The notes under the pieces were generated by a model. The model was not told the origin of the DNA, made no database searches, and saw only the letters and a list, made by a program, of their open reading frames with translations. This document shows, in pieces, positions 22,919 to 35,678 of a stretch of 64,000 bases of DNA. Numbering within the stretch: position 1 is the first letter of the stretch; each line of letters starts with the position of its first letter. The stretch is from positions 20,795,422-20,859,421 of the forward strand of contig CM055610.1 of assembly GCA_029379385.1 (NCBI GenBank). The letters run 5' to 3'. This DNA is from Quillaja saponaria (taxonomy: Eukaryota; Streptophyta; Magnoliopsida; Fabales; Quillajaceae). The position numbers and the translations under genes were made by a program.

Positions 22919-24036
22919 AGTGGCGGATCCAGGGAATAATGTCAGTGGGAGCAAAATAAATAAAATCTGCTTCACACATTACAATTTTTTTTTTTTTTTT
23001 TGAATACATTAGAAATGAAAAAAAAAATACCTATATGAAACTCGATTCCGGTTAAATCAAAAAACATAAAATGACTAAGAGAAACGAATTTTTTTTTGTT
23101 GCAAATTATAGCTTATTCAGGAAGTGATCAGGTCATTTTTATTAAGTTATTTTCATAGAAGTTTCATTACGGAAGCAACGAATAATCTTGCAACTCCAAT
23201 TCATGAATCAAATTTTGAAAAAATTTCAATAATTCTATCAACATAATGAGATGAATGGCTTCCAGAGGAAATATTAATAAAAAGATAATGAATTCTTTCC
23301 ACAACGATGATTACAACTAGATTAAAAAAAATTTAAAAATTACACTAGTATAAAATTTGATTCATTATCCTGAACAATTTAATAGAAACATCATCTCAGA
23401 ATCTCTCTTGACAATGCTATATATTATATATATAATTCCAAATTTTTTTATCAATTGTCATAAGTTCAATTAAGAAAAATTCAAATCAACCAAAAAGAAG
23501 AATGCATATATTTAAAAAAGAAAAAGAAAAGAAAGAATAGATGAGCCTTATGAGTTAAGTATGCTATGCAAAAAAATAGTTTACTATTTATCCTTTGTTT
23601 GAACATATATTGAGCTAGGGTTGTTAATTGATAACCACAAATTTAAAATTAGTAATTTCATTTTTATTTTATATTTGTTTATTTTAGTTACGTGACTCGG
23701 AATTGTTAGTTTTGTTAGTAAGTTTTGGTGAACTAAAGTGTAGAAATTAAAATGTTAGTTTTGCTAGTAAGTTTTGGTGAACGTAAGTGTAGAAATTAAA
23801 ATGAACCTGATATAATAACATTTGTTTGTTTAATTTTTATCTTGAAAGTTTTATTTTCAGTTGAAAAAAAAAAAATGGGTGCAAAATTTTATTTGATACT
23901 TAGTTAGTGAGAAATAAATTTAATTAATACACAATTGATAGAGCTATAAATTTTTATTTACATGTACTCATATATAAATTGTAAAATTGAGTAGCGTCAA
24001 CTTATCCCACTTGAAAAATAGTGGATTAGCTCCTCA
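22919..24036. mobile_element. Possible hAT-type relic, copy A
   Basis: Begins AGTGGCGGATCCAGGG and ends near TAGTGGATTAGCTCCTCACT, a weak inverted match to the start. Ends with GTGGCGGATCC are common in plant hAT-like non-autonomous elements. There is no coding capacity. The counterpart in copy B is about 45104-46711 and contains the solo LTR. Confidence 0.3.
23705..23803. repeat. 49-bp tandem repeat
   Basis: Two units (23705-23753 and 23754-23803) reading GTTAGTTTTG then TAGTAAGTTTTGGTGAAC. It is also present in copy B near 46383-46480. Confidence 0.8.
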
Positions 24037-24052
24037 CTCATTTTTGTCTTTT

Positions 24053-24287
24053 GCTCACCAGCTAATTAACCACTCTTTTTCTTTGTTTACAATAAAAAGT
24101 GAAAAAGAAAAAAAAAATTTGAATATTATCCTCTGCTGATCCCTCTTACTTGATTAGAAATTTTTTCCACATTATTGCTTATCTTCTGCTCACCAGCTAA
24201 TTAACCACTTTTTTTTTCTGTTTACATTGAAAAGTAAAAAAGAAAAGATTTGAAATTGATTATAAATTTTTCCACATTATTGCTCAC
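24053..24287. repeat. Imperfect tandem repeat, about 135-bp period
   Basis: Both units start GCTCACCAGCTAATTAACCA (24053 and 24188) and end with TTTTTCCACATTATTGCT. The same arrangement is present in copy B near 46738-46970. Confidence 0.75.
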
Positions 24288-26781
24288 TTCATTAATTAGG
24301 TTTTACTTATCTTTAGTTTTTTAAAGTCATACAAGGATTTTTAAGAGGAATTACATCAACTACCAAGAAGCGTACAAGTTGGCTAACCAAACATGTGGGT
24401 TTTGATCACCATCAAGGCATCAACTCCTACAAATCTCAGCATGGACAAACACCATTGGACTTTCATGAGTCAAATTAATTAATAACATTACCATTAAATC
24501 TATCCTCAAAAAGATTAGATATCTTGATGACATAATTTAAGTATTTATTTTTATTTTTATTTTGCCAGATTTTTAAGTGATTGATACATAGATGTATAAA
24601 TAATTATTCTAATTTTTGTTTGTATGTTTCATTTGTTTCTATTATACAATCTTCCTGACAAATGGGAGGAATATATTTTAATCTATTCTCATATATATGG
24701 ATGCAAGCCATACCAATAATTTAGAACAAATAGGGTAGTTTTCAAAAGAAACTGATTTCTTATTTATTTATTTTATTTTTTTATGAAATATGATTCTAAC
24801 TAAATGTATAAGCCGAGGTCTAATTCTCGATTATTAATTACGAGTTTCTAATACCATTTTAAATGATTAATTTTTTTATTTTTTTTTAAAAACTAACAAT
24901 TAAGTGAAGTTTGAGACATGAATCTTAATCTATTACCAAACACTTTTGGTTTTCCTTTTGTTGTCTTCTCTCTATAATGTACAAATTAGAGTATATGTTA
25001 TCATTTGAGAATGGCTGTTTTTTCTTCTAGATGACAAGCTTCTTGTCAAGAAACATGCCTATATATTAATTAATTAATTAATTAATTAATTTCCCTCTGA
25101 CAAGTTTAAACCGTGAAAAGTAAATCATTCTTCACAAAATGATAATTTAATATATTTGAACCTAATAAAAGAATTAATTATCACTATATGAGTATTTTTA
25201 AAAAAATATTTGCAGCGTTTACCACCCCAAATTTTTTTTTTTTAATAAGCAACTACGTACATATTAAATGAGTTATACCCCTAACTTAAAGAGTTGGAAT
25301 TAATGGACCGATTCGCATGGTTTAAAATGATTTTAGCCTTTCTTAACCTTACTTGGTAGGGAAAATAATAATTTGCTTGCTATGCTATAATGAACAAAAA
25401 CAATTAAAAAGGTTGTATGTATATATATAGATATGTTCCCACTAATATCCCCAAACTCTTTTGGTTTTGAGTATTCTAATCTCGTTCGGGATTCGTAATT
25501 ATTTCTCTCGACAAGTTTTTTTTTTTTTTTACAGGCTCAAACTCTTAATATTATACAGAAACCCCTCAGCTCTAGAGCTAAAATTAGTCTTATCATTTGA
25601 ACCACACATTCGGGACAAAAATATCTCTAAAAGTCACTTTTATATATAATTGTGCAATATTATTCTATTTTAATCGATAAGTTTATTTCCAAAAACTATT
25701 TGACACAAAATATATGTTAGTTATATCTCTTTAATTAGACAGTTGAAATATGTTTTGTCTAGTTTTAATTGGTGGATTATAGTCAAAATCATTATAAATT
25801 ATGATTGCAGCCAAGTGAGAGAGGCATGAATTATACCTTACACAGAAAGTAGCATGGAGCATGCATCCATTGGCTACCATTGACATTAATTATTTAGTTG
25901 TTAAGGGGTCTTATTCCATGCCTACTATAATCTTGGCTATTCAAATTGTCTCTATACTGGATCTTATTTTTTAAGGTCAAAATATTGTCATCTGCATAAC
26001 TCCAAACAAATGGTCCTACAAATAAGGTTAAAAGGTTGAAAGTTCCTTTTGTGAGAGGAATATCAAAAACAATTTACGTTTTTTTTTTTTTTTTCATTGC
26101 TATGTTTAGGATGTACTTAATTATACGGAGGATTTTTAAATTTATTTCTTATTAGACGAGTATTTGTACACGAAAACAAAATCTTTATACACCTAGAGCT
26201 TCTATATTTGTCTTTAAACCGTTATGTATTATTATTATTATATATTATACTAAATTTTGTATCTCTAAAATTCATAAATAAAAATATCAATTTGTCTATT
26301 TCTGACTTAATTATACAACAGTGATTAATTAATAGATAATTATGCGATTAATCTATCAACACAATCCGGGGATAAATCTCATTTTAATTTGTAAATTGTA
26401 ATAACTTGATTATATTATGGTATGTCTGTTTAACCAATAGGCCTATTAAGGTAATTGTTCTAATGAAAAAGATGCTTATATATATGGATATAAATATGTA
26501 TTTTTAGGTATATTTTTTAATGAAAAGATTATTAATCGAGGGAAAAAAAAAAAAAACTACATTGTGATGCATTGAATATGATTAATTAATAATATAATGT
26601 ATTAAAGAATAATAATTATTCAATTATAGATATGTAAGAGGTGGATTAAATAAATATAAAGATAGAGAGACAAAGACAAGAGACATGCTGTTTTGCCGCA
26701 AGCAATAGGCAAAAGATATATGAACTACTTAGCTTGTCTTTCTACCATAATAGAGCAGTTGGTGGATTCACAATATGGCAT

Positions 26782-26789
26782 TATAAATA
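26782..26789 (+). promoter_or_regulatory. TATA box of NRAMP copy A
   Basis: TATAAATA lies 108 bp upstream of the NRAMP ATG, leaving room for a leader of roughly 70-80 bases. It is at the same distance in copy B. Confidence 0.6.
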
Positions 26790-26889
26790 CTCATTAAATT
26801 GCCCATTCAAATACAAAATTGATAAGTTTTAGACTTTTCTCATAGAGAAAGCTCGAGGGAGTGAGAAGAGAAATTAAGTATTTATATAC

Positions 26890-29800
26890 ATGGCAACCCT
26901 TCATCAGCCAACAAGTAGTATACTATCATCTCATAATGACAGCGGAGGGAGCAACCGAATAGCCGCCGCTCAGACACCACCACCACCATCATCTATGGTC
27001 TCCGATGATCACGACAAACATTTTGATTATGATCATGGTGATGAGGTTTGCGTACTTTAAGTTTGATTCATCATTTCATTAATTTTCACCTATTAATTAA
27101 TTAATTAGATTGAATAAATTTAATAAAATTCAAATATGTATACATATGATATGTTTGATATGATGAATTGTATTGTCAATGATATATACAGAGACCTGGA
27201 TGGAGAAAGTTTCTATCATATGTTGGACCTGGTTTTCTTGTTTCCTTAGCTTATCTTGATCCTGGCAACTGTAAGTCTCTCCTCTCTCCTCTTCATATGT
27301 GTTTGTTGTGTTTATACTCGTCACTAACTGCAGAAATTCATTTATATAATATATGCAGTGGAGACTGATCTGCAAGCTGGGGCTAATCACAGATATGAGG
27401 TAAATAATATTTGAAGGAAACCAATTAATTCACAAACTAATTTGGATTCATCAAAAGCAAATTAATGTTTAGATTTGAATTGAATCCAATTTAGTTTCTT
27501 AATTATATAATTGTTAGCAATTTTATCCAAATATATGATGCAAAAGAAAATATAAAGTGTTACAAAACTAATTTCAAGTCATTTTACTTTTTTTTTTTTT
27601 AATTAGTCATGTTATTGTGAAATTACATACTGAAATGATCGTGAAATTAATTTATTTTTTTTTCGGACGATTTAATTAATTAAGTGACTTTCTTTCTTTT
27701 TTTTGTGTTTGTTATATAATAATTTCAGCTGCTGTGGGTGATACTCATTGGCCTCATCTTTGCTCTCATAATCCAGTCATTAGCTGCAAATCTTGGTGTA
27801 ACAACTGGTAATTGAATATATTAACACCCAAAAAAGTAGAACCCACTTATCCCACCGACTTATTTCATTTTATTTTATAGTAATTAATAAATTTTTTTTT
27901 TCTTAATTTTTTACTTTTTTGTAAATTAAATTGGCAGGCAAACACCTTTCAGAATTATGTAAGGCCGAGTATCCAAATTTAGTCAAGTACTGCTTGTGGT
28001 TGCTAGCTGAGCTTGCAGTCATAGCCGCTGACATACCAGAAGGTAATACTAATTACTAATTAATTATTTTTTTAATAATATTATATATATTTATATTCAA
28101 AGTTTTTATACTGACATACGTCTCTTTGCGCCTTATCAAAGTTATAAAAATAAAAAATAAAAAATAATTAATTTAAAAAAGAGAAAAGAAAAAGACATGG
28201 TTATGTTCATCCTAGTTTTGTATTTTATTAACATTGCGGAATTAAATTTTGTTTGCAGTGATTGGGACAGCCTTTGCATTAAATATATTATTCCATATTC
28301 CAGTTTGGGCCGGAGTTCTGTTGACTGGTTTGAGCACTCTTGTACTTCTCGGCCTCCAGAAATATGGGGTATATGTTATAATTTAGAATAAACATTTTTA
28401 TTATTTTATTTTATTTTATTTTATTTTATTCATAATTTATATCTATATATACACGTTGTCTTTATGATTTTTGATGCATGGTTTTCTTGTCACTATGTGC
28501 AAGTGTTGGTCTGATATGCCTCTTCTTCAAGATAGGACTTGAGGAAAAATTTAGTTTTAAGATTTTGTAAATTAAATTCTCCAATTTCAACTTTCTTTTT
28601 TTTTAGATAGATGGGACATCTCTTTTAGAATTTGAGAGAAACTATGAAGTGATATATATTTTTTAATTGAATAAATAACTAGACATATAAAGTTTAAATA
28701 GGCTTTTGGTTAAAAATAATAATATTATATTGTCATTTTTCTTTTACTAACTTATATTGTCATTTCTCAAAGCACATAAAATAGAAAACCCATTTGTATG
28801 AATAATGGCCCTATTTTTTGTTTTCACTTTTGTGAATTCTCTTAATTTATCTCAATTTTCAATATATATATATATTATTTTTTTTTTTGTAATTAAAGTA
28901 AATTATAATGCACTATTTATTAAATTTATGAATTTGTGGGTGCAGGTGAGGAAGCTTGAAATTCTGATAGCAGTGCTGGTATTCATAATGGCTGGATGTT
29001 TCTTTGGGGAAGTGAGTTATGTAAAACCCCCAGCTTCTGGTGTTTTGAAGGGAATGTTTGTGCCAAAACTCAGTGGTGATGGCGCTACCGGCGACGCCAT
29101 TGCCCTTCTTGGTGCCCTTGTCATGCCGTAAGTATATTAATTTAATTATTTAGTACTCCTTTTTATTATAAATATGATCCATTTGCATTACATTTCCCTT
29201 GTGATGAAAAACGCAGGCACAACCTCTTTCTCCACTCTGCTCTTGTCCTCTCCAGAAAAATACCAAGTTCTGTCCGTGGCATCAATGTAAGCATACCCAT
29301 CTCGGCATCTTTCTCCACCTGTTTCGTATACGAAAGTTTTCTCACATAATTGTACATAACATTCATCTTTATGTGAGATGAACTGATCTCGTTCAGGAGT
29401 AACAATTTATTTTGTTATATGTATATATATATATATAAACTCATGTAATCTCTTACTTAATTACTATGCAGGATGCATGTAGATATTTCCTGATAGAGAG
29501 TGGATTTGCACTGTTTGTAGCCTTCCTAATTAACGTTGCCATTGTTTCTGTATCCGGCACCGTGTGCTCAGCCGAAAATCTTTCAGATGAAAATAAAGAT
29601 CAATGCAGAGATTTAACTCTTAATTCAGCTTCTTTCCTTCTCAAGGTTCCAATAAAATTTTCACTATTTTGTTTTTGTTTTCAATCTAATTGCTACATTT
29701 TTAAGCACTATTTGTTTGATTCTTACATAACTTTTATATATGTCAAATTTCACATGTAGAATGTGTTGGGAGGATCTAGTTCAGCTGTTTATGCCATAGC

Positions 29801-30704
29801 ATTATTTGCCTCAGGACAGAGCTCTGCTATCACTGGCACTTATGCAGGCCAATACATTATGCAGGTCATTTTAAGACTTAAGCTAAATATAGATATACAT
29901 TTTTATAATATAATATTATCAAAGTTTTTACTCTTTAATGTTTACCAAGTTTTATTAATTAGAAGTAAGTTTTTGTTCTTCATTTTTAGGGTTTCTTGGA
30001 CCTCAAGATGAAACCATGGACTAGGAACTTGTTGACTAGGTCCATTGCCATAACACCTAGTCTTATTGTTTCTATTATTGGTGGATCTTCAGGGGCAGGC
30101 AGGCTTATCATAATTGCATCGGTTAGTTTGCCGCCAAATATATTATTATTATTATTTTCAATAAAAAAAATATATTGAGTTCTCCCTTACATAAGTGTGA
30201 CTAAATCCCATTTATTTTTAAAGAAGTTTTCTGAATTTTTTTACACAAACTTTACTAAAATGATTTAATGAGGTTTTGTAGATGATACTTTCATTTGAGC
30301 TTCCATTTGCTCTGATTCCACTCCTCAAGTTTAGCAGCAGCGCCTCCAAGATGGGACCTCATAAGAATTCTATATATGTAAGATTTATCAACATTCATAT
30401 AAATAATGACATAAATAAATCATACTCATTAAAGTAATAATTAAGATTAAAATGACATATCTTTACATAATTTTTTAAAATTTTCCTGCAGATTATTATT
30501 TTTTCATGGGTTTTAGGCTTGGCTCTTATTGGCATCAATGTTTACTACCTGAGTACAGCTTTTGTGGATTGGCTAATCCATAATGATATAGCAAAAGTGG
30601 CAAAAGTATTCGTTGGGATCATAGTATTTCCTCTGATGGCCATTTACATCATTGCCATTATCTATCTCACCTTTAGAAAAGACAATTGTCATGACATTTA
30701 TTGA
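26890..30704 (+). CDS. NRAMP: NRAMP metal transporter, copy A, tail lost by frameshift
   Basis: NRAMP proteins move Mn2+, Fe2+ and related divalent metals with protons across the plasma membrane or endomembranes. Thirteen exons: 26890-27045, 27192-27270, 27359-27399, 27729-27807, 27938-28042, 28259-28368, 28946-29127, 29217-29286, 29472-29645, 29760-29864, 29990-30121, 30282-30377 and 30492-30704; 513 residues. The two metal-binding motifs are intact: DPGN at 75-78 in the first membrane helix and MPHN at 250-253 in the sixth. The transport signature region [13 protein letters not shown] is in exon 10. Near 30686 one extra T (AATTGTC against AATGTC in copy B) shifts the frame, so the protein ends KDNCHDIY and loses the last 47 residues, a cytosolic tail after the final membrane helix. 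The rest of the old tail is still readable to 30831. Transport could survive; targeting or regulation through the tail may not. The subfamily number was not determined. Confidence 0.9.
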
Positions 30705-32272
30705 CCCAACAAAGAACAACCCGGTAGCCCAAGCCCAATTAGAAAATGGGCTTGTGAATTCGGGCGGGCAGTATGAGTTGGGTCATGTTCCTTACAGAGA
30801 AGATTTAGCAACTGTGCAACTACCAGAGTAGAAAGACAAGCAGGTGCTTCCATCCATCCATCCATAACAATAAGTTTAAGAGACTTCCTTTGATGTTGTA
30901 TATAAGGTGTTTGATTAAAAAGCTCATCAATTGTCAAATTCTTAGATATTGTAATTTGTAGCCCTCCTTCCTTTAAGGGGTAGCTTGAATCTTTAGTTTA
31001 ATGCTGGTGCAAGAGAACAAAATAAAATGTCACATTTATTTCAAAATGTTGGTAATGCCTACACTCAGACCTAATAACATTAGGATTTTAAATTAAAGTT
31101 AATTTGAAATATAATATTTTTTGTTACATATATGATGAATTAAAAAAATATATATATATGTTTCTCACTCATCTCTATCATGCATCATCTCTCACTCCTA
31201 TTTCTCATCTTTCTCTCTAATAAAATTTAGGTTAACAGTAATTTGGGGCTTGTTTGGATTGTGGCATGGGACGTGCGTCCCCAAATTGGTTGGAGACGCG
31301 GGTCATTTGACGTGTCGTGGCCAACTTCCCATGTGACACGACCCATCATTTTTTTCCCTTTTATACCCTTTATTTTTTTAATTTTATTATCTTTTTATCC
31401 TTTCACCAACTAAGCTTTTGGGCAACACAAACATGATAAATATGACCATGGCACAAACCATAATTTTTGGACAACCTAAATAAACTAAAAATTCTACGAG
31501 ATAGAAATCATAGCCTAAAATGATGATTCTCACCTCGCCACCCATATAAATGGACCCTTAAACATTTTTAAAAAATTGACAAATTTCAACTTCAACTCTA
31601 AATACAAGTTAAAATAAGGAGGAATTTTGAAATGTGGGAATTACATTTTCTTAGGAATAATTAATAATTTATCTACTTTCGGTGTAAATATTTTTTACAA
31701 TATCGTTAAATATGAAAGTGACACGTCTCTCATACCGACACACCGCCCTTAATTCTAGCTAGCCTCATTTTTCTTTTTCTTTTTATTCAAATAAACTTAT
31801 ATGTCACGATCCTATTAACCGATAGTATACCCTGATGATGGATGAAATATTTACTCTTCTAAGAAATACAGTCACAACCAAACTTAACAAATTTAATAAA
31901 GCATTGCATAGGTGAGGTGGACCATGATTTTTGCAAGTTCCTATTATGTAGCAGAATTAGAAGCATAATTGTGGATCAAAGTGGAAGGAAAGGAAACTAG
32001 AGAAAGAATTATGATACCAAATTATTGATTTGAAAGAAAAAAAATAAAATACATTATAATCTTATTTTTGGGTGTAGTGATAAATATATTCATATTCTTT
32101 TCATTAAATATCAATTAAAATTTAAATAAAACAATTTAAGAGGCAACAGGATGTAATCCTACACTATTATTATTATTTTTGGTGCCACTATTTTCTTTTC
32201 TTTTCACTCAACTCTAAAATAAGAATGTATCAAATTATTTTATTTCCATTTGCCCCCTTTCATTTTTTTTTT
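30705..32272. other. NRAMP A 3' flank and duplication junction
   Basis: Bases 30705-30831 are former coding sequence now outside the frame. AATAAA at 31021-31026 is a possible poly(A) signal; copy B reads AATATA at that spot. The rest is AT-rich with no gene. The junction to copy B is at about 32262-32273. Confidence 0.6.
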
Positions 32273-32840
32273 CTGGCCCCTTTTGCTGCCTGCACAAATA
32301 CCATCATTCTATTGCACTGCTAGCACAATCTAGGTCTTATTTGTGTCCGGCACTTTGCAATTCTGCAATTTGATGTTAATTCATATTTCTAAGTGACAGA
32401 TCAATGAGCATTTATTTTTTCACTGCCCTTTGGATTGGAGTCTTTGATTTAGACTATTTGATGTTTTCAATATACTGTGGGTCTGTCCGAACTCTTTGCA
32501 TGATCTTTTGATGACACCTTATCACATGGAGGAAGGATGTTAAGTGTTTGTGGAATGTGGAGTTGTGCTTTCTTTGCAATTATTTGGGGGGTGTGGGTGG
32601 AACATTATGCAAGGATTTTTCGAGATTGTTACTATCCACAATATCTTCTTTGGGATAAGGTTGTTTTTCTTGCTTCTCTTTGGTGCTCTACTTCAGGAGT
32701 GTTTCTTTAGTTGACATGTAGCGTGATTGACGAGCTCTTTTGTATTAAGCTCGTCTCTTTCTTTTTTCCTTTTTTCTTTTACTGAGGAGGACTTCTTGTT
32801 CTCCCATGGACTTCTTTCTCTCTAAATAAAATTTCTGGGG
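32273..32840 (+). mobile_element. LINE 3' remnant, copy B
   Basis: Counterpart of 15757-16320, with the same broken zf-RVT and WVER-like pieces. It gives a frame reading IIWGVWVE where copy A has a stop (TGG against TGA, near 32583). Confidence 0.55.
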
Positions 32841-35646
32841 ACAATGCTTTGTCTTATTAACTACTTTGAAAGCTACCTGTGATTTCTTTAGTTCATTTTC
32901 TAAACAGTAGCAAGAAAAAAAAGAGAGGTCAACGTGCTGTTGGAGGTGATAAAAGTGGAAGAGGCCTCCGCCAGTTTAGCATGAAAGGTTTTTGATTCGT
33001 CCCTATTTCACCTTTTCCTTTTCGTTATTTTTGCCTGTTGCAAAAAGATCATTTTTCTTTACGAGTTGTTTGCTTTATTGTTGGAAAAGAGATCATTGTT
33101 CAAGACCCGATTAAAATAGATTTTCTGTTTCCTAAGATAGACATCAGTGTAGCAGACATCATGAAGATAAATTTCATAATGGTATTTTTTCTGTTTTTTG
33201 TTGTTTGTGTTCAGTGTGTGAGAAAGTGGAAAGCAAAGGAAGAACCACTTACAATGAGGTTAGCCAGTTACTTTCAGTCACGGGTTGTACTTACCTTAAG
33301 TAATTTTTTTTTTCTTGAATTTGAAAATCTATAATTGCTCACTCCTTTATATCATTTCTCTGTATATTCTGCCTTCTATTACCCGTTTGAGTTAGAGTAC
33401 TTAGTTTTTGGCATATAGCTTTCCTATTTGCACTTAATTGAAATCTTAGTACTGAAAATGTTTACATCATGCGACACTTTACTCTTCTTTAGTAGTATGT
33501 AATGCAACTACTGATTTGTTAAGTGCCTGTTGTAATTGGGAACTATTGTTGCAGTTACAAAATGATCATTGCCTTGTGCTTTTCTAGTGTTGCGTCAAAT
33601 TTTTACCCATTTCTCATGCCCTACAGTTTTTAATATATATATTTTTTATAAGTAATCTTAAATAGTTAATTTCTTATTAAAATAATTATGCCTCTTTGTA
33701 TGCAGGACTGGGAATCATTTCTTATATTTAAAGGAGTCTATATTTGTGGAGTGGATAGTTATCTCTGATAGAAATATAGTAAGAATACTCAAACTGGAGT
33801 GGATAGTTATCTCTTCATCTCTAAGTCTCTCCTTTCTTTCTTATTTGAACTTAGAGATTGAAATTCTGACAGCCCCTCATTACTGCTTTAATTTTTGGAT
33901 GGTGCTGTGCACTCTTCTGATAGACGTTGAGGGTGTGATGTGATCTGTTGTCACGGGTTAACAGAGTCCATGATAATTCAAAAGGAAAGACTTGTTCTTT
34001 ATCACTATTATTAGAAAAAGAATTCTTGCTGTGTAATTGGAGGACTTTAGGTTCTAGAATCTAAAGGTGGACTGGATTGGTAAATTATGGATAGGATTTC
34101 AATTGTATACATGTATCATCTTATACTCTCGTGTATCTGCTCTTCCCTTTTTCCTTTTCAGTGTTGTCTTCTTCTCTTAATGACTGAATTATTCAATCTA
34201 AGGGTGGAAGTTACTTAACAGGTTGCAGACGAACGTGTTCCCGAGTTTGCTGACCCTGGAAATAGTGTGTCGTCTCCTGATCAGGTTTGCTTTCTTATTT
34301 GCTTCCTCTTCTTTCATATTCTATGGCAAGATGAATTCAATATTATCTGATATCTTCTAGGTGGAAGTGAAACTTATACATGTTTCCTTTCTTTCCGTGC
34401 TCAATATTTGTTGACAGCAACAATATGATGAGAAGAACATACGCGAAGAGTTTATGAAGCATTGAACGTTCTCATGGCAATGGATATTATTTCTAAAGAT
34501 AAAAAAGAAATACAATGGAAGGGTCTGCCTCGTACTAGTCAGAACGATATTGAAGAACTAAAGGTCTCAATGCAGCTTGTGTTTTGGATGTGCCTTGGTG
34601 GATTTTTCTGTGAACTTTTGAATTTTTATTTTTCCAGTAATGATGTTCCAAGCTTATCCAAAAGTGTAATAGAGGACTTTCTTTAACTGGGCAAATACAA
34701 ATGATGCAGACAGAGCGTGTTGGACTCAGAAACAGGCTTGAAAAGAAAGCAGCCTATCTGCAAGAGCTGGAGGATCAAGTAAGGATTTTTTTATGGTTTC
34801 CATTTTCTTTATTTTTCTTCTTTTGTCCTTTCAAGTTGGGTAGTTGTGTTTTGCATGTTGTGGGAATTCATTATTTTTATTTTGAAATATGCACTTGCAA
34901 AGGGATGGTCAAACATATATTTTATTCCAATTTTTCATTATGGTTCTTTTTTACTAATTTATTTTTATTCCATTCTGTCTAGTACGTAGGTCTTCAGAAT
35001 CTTACACAAAGAAATGAGCAGTTATACAGCTCTGGAAATGCTCCTAGTGGAGGTGTAGCATTACCTTTTATTCTGGTGCAGGTACATGTTATCATCGTTT
35101 TCCATCTATGGTGAATCTACTATTACAAATTGCTAGGCAATATTTTGTTTGAATGGTTTCTTCAGCATGTAACATAGTTCCCATTGCATGTTTGACTTGT
35201 TTCCCACTGGTGCAAAGCCAATGTTTGGTTATATACATTTGGCTCCATGAGATTGATTGGCCCTCCTCCTTTTTTCTTTTTTTTTTTTGAAGTTTCAATT
35301 TATAGTTTCCTAAGGAATAGGAAGTCAGTTATGGAAATATTCACGGATGGAAGAGGAGCAATTCATAAAATATTAGAAAGAACCCTATATCAGCTGCTGA
35401 CCTTGTGGAATAAAACCAAAAACCCAATATCAGCCGGTTAAGGACTGGAAGTCTCAAGCAGAAAACATCCCCTGTTTTCTGGCTGAAAAACAAAACACAA
35501 TTTCAGTGGTAAGTTTGCCTTGTCTAACCTTTTATTCTTCAGTTATTCGTCTTCTTCTTTTACTAGTCTCTGTTCTGATACACACAGAACATAGCCATTA
35601 AGTGTGACTTGCGAGTAGCAAAGCTTACCATGTTCTAAAGATATAT

Positions 35647-35678
<32 letters not shown>

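Larger units (their letters stand above)
20791..26889. other. Spacer between DP and NRAMP, copy A
   Basis: About 6.1 kb without a gene. It holds a long-terminal-inverted-repeat element (21463-22657), a possible hAT-type relic (22919-24036), local tandem repeats at 23705-23803 and 24053-24287, an ATTA run near 25060-25090, and the NRAMP promoter. The frames of 60-87 codons here show no recognisable protein. The whole spacer has a counterpart in copy B at 42951-49338. Confidence 0.7.
15757..32272. repeat. Segmental duplication, copy A
   Basis: This block (LINE remnant, DP exons 2-9, spacer, NRAMP, 3' flank) is repeated directly downstream in the same orientation. It begins at CTGGCCCCTTTTGCTGCC, which recurs at 32273. 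Its end near 32262-32272 (CCCCCTTTCATTTT...) matches 54740-54755. No target-site duplication or transposon end was seen at the junction, only a T-rich stretch, which suggests microhomology-mediated joining or template switching. Divergence from copy B is about 5-8% in DP introns, higher in the spacer, and near zero in part of NRAMP (estimates by eye). Confidence 0.93.

Noticed and set aside
27130..27390. 86-codon minus-strand frame, identical at 49591-49851
   Set aside because: It lies antisense across NRAMP exons 2-3 and introns. The identity reflects the conserved or converted gene, not a separate protein.
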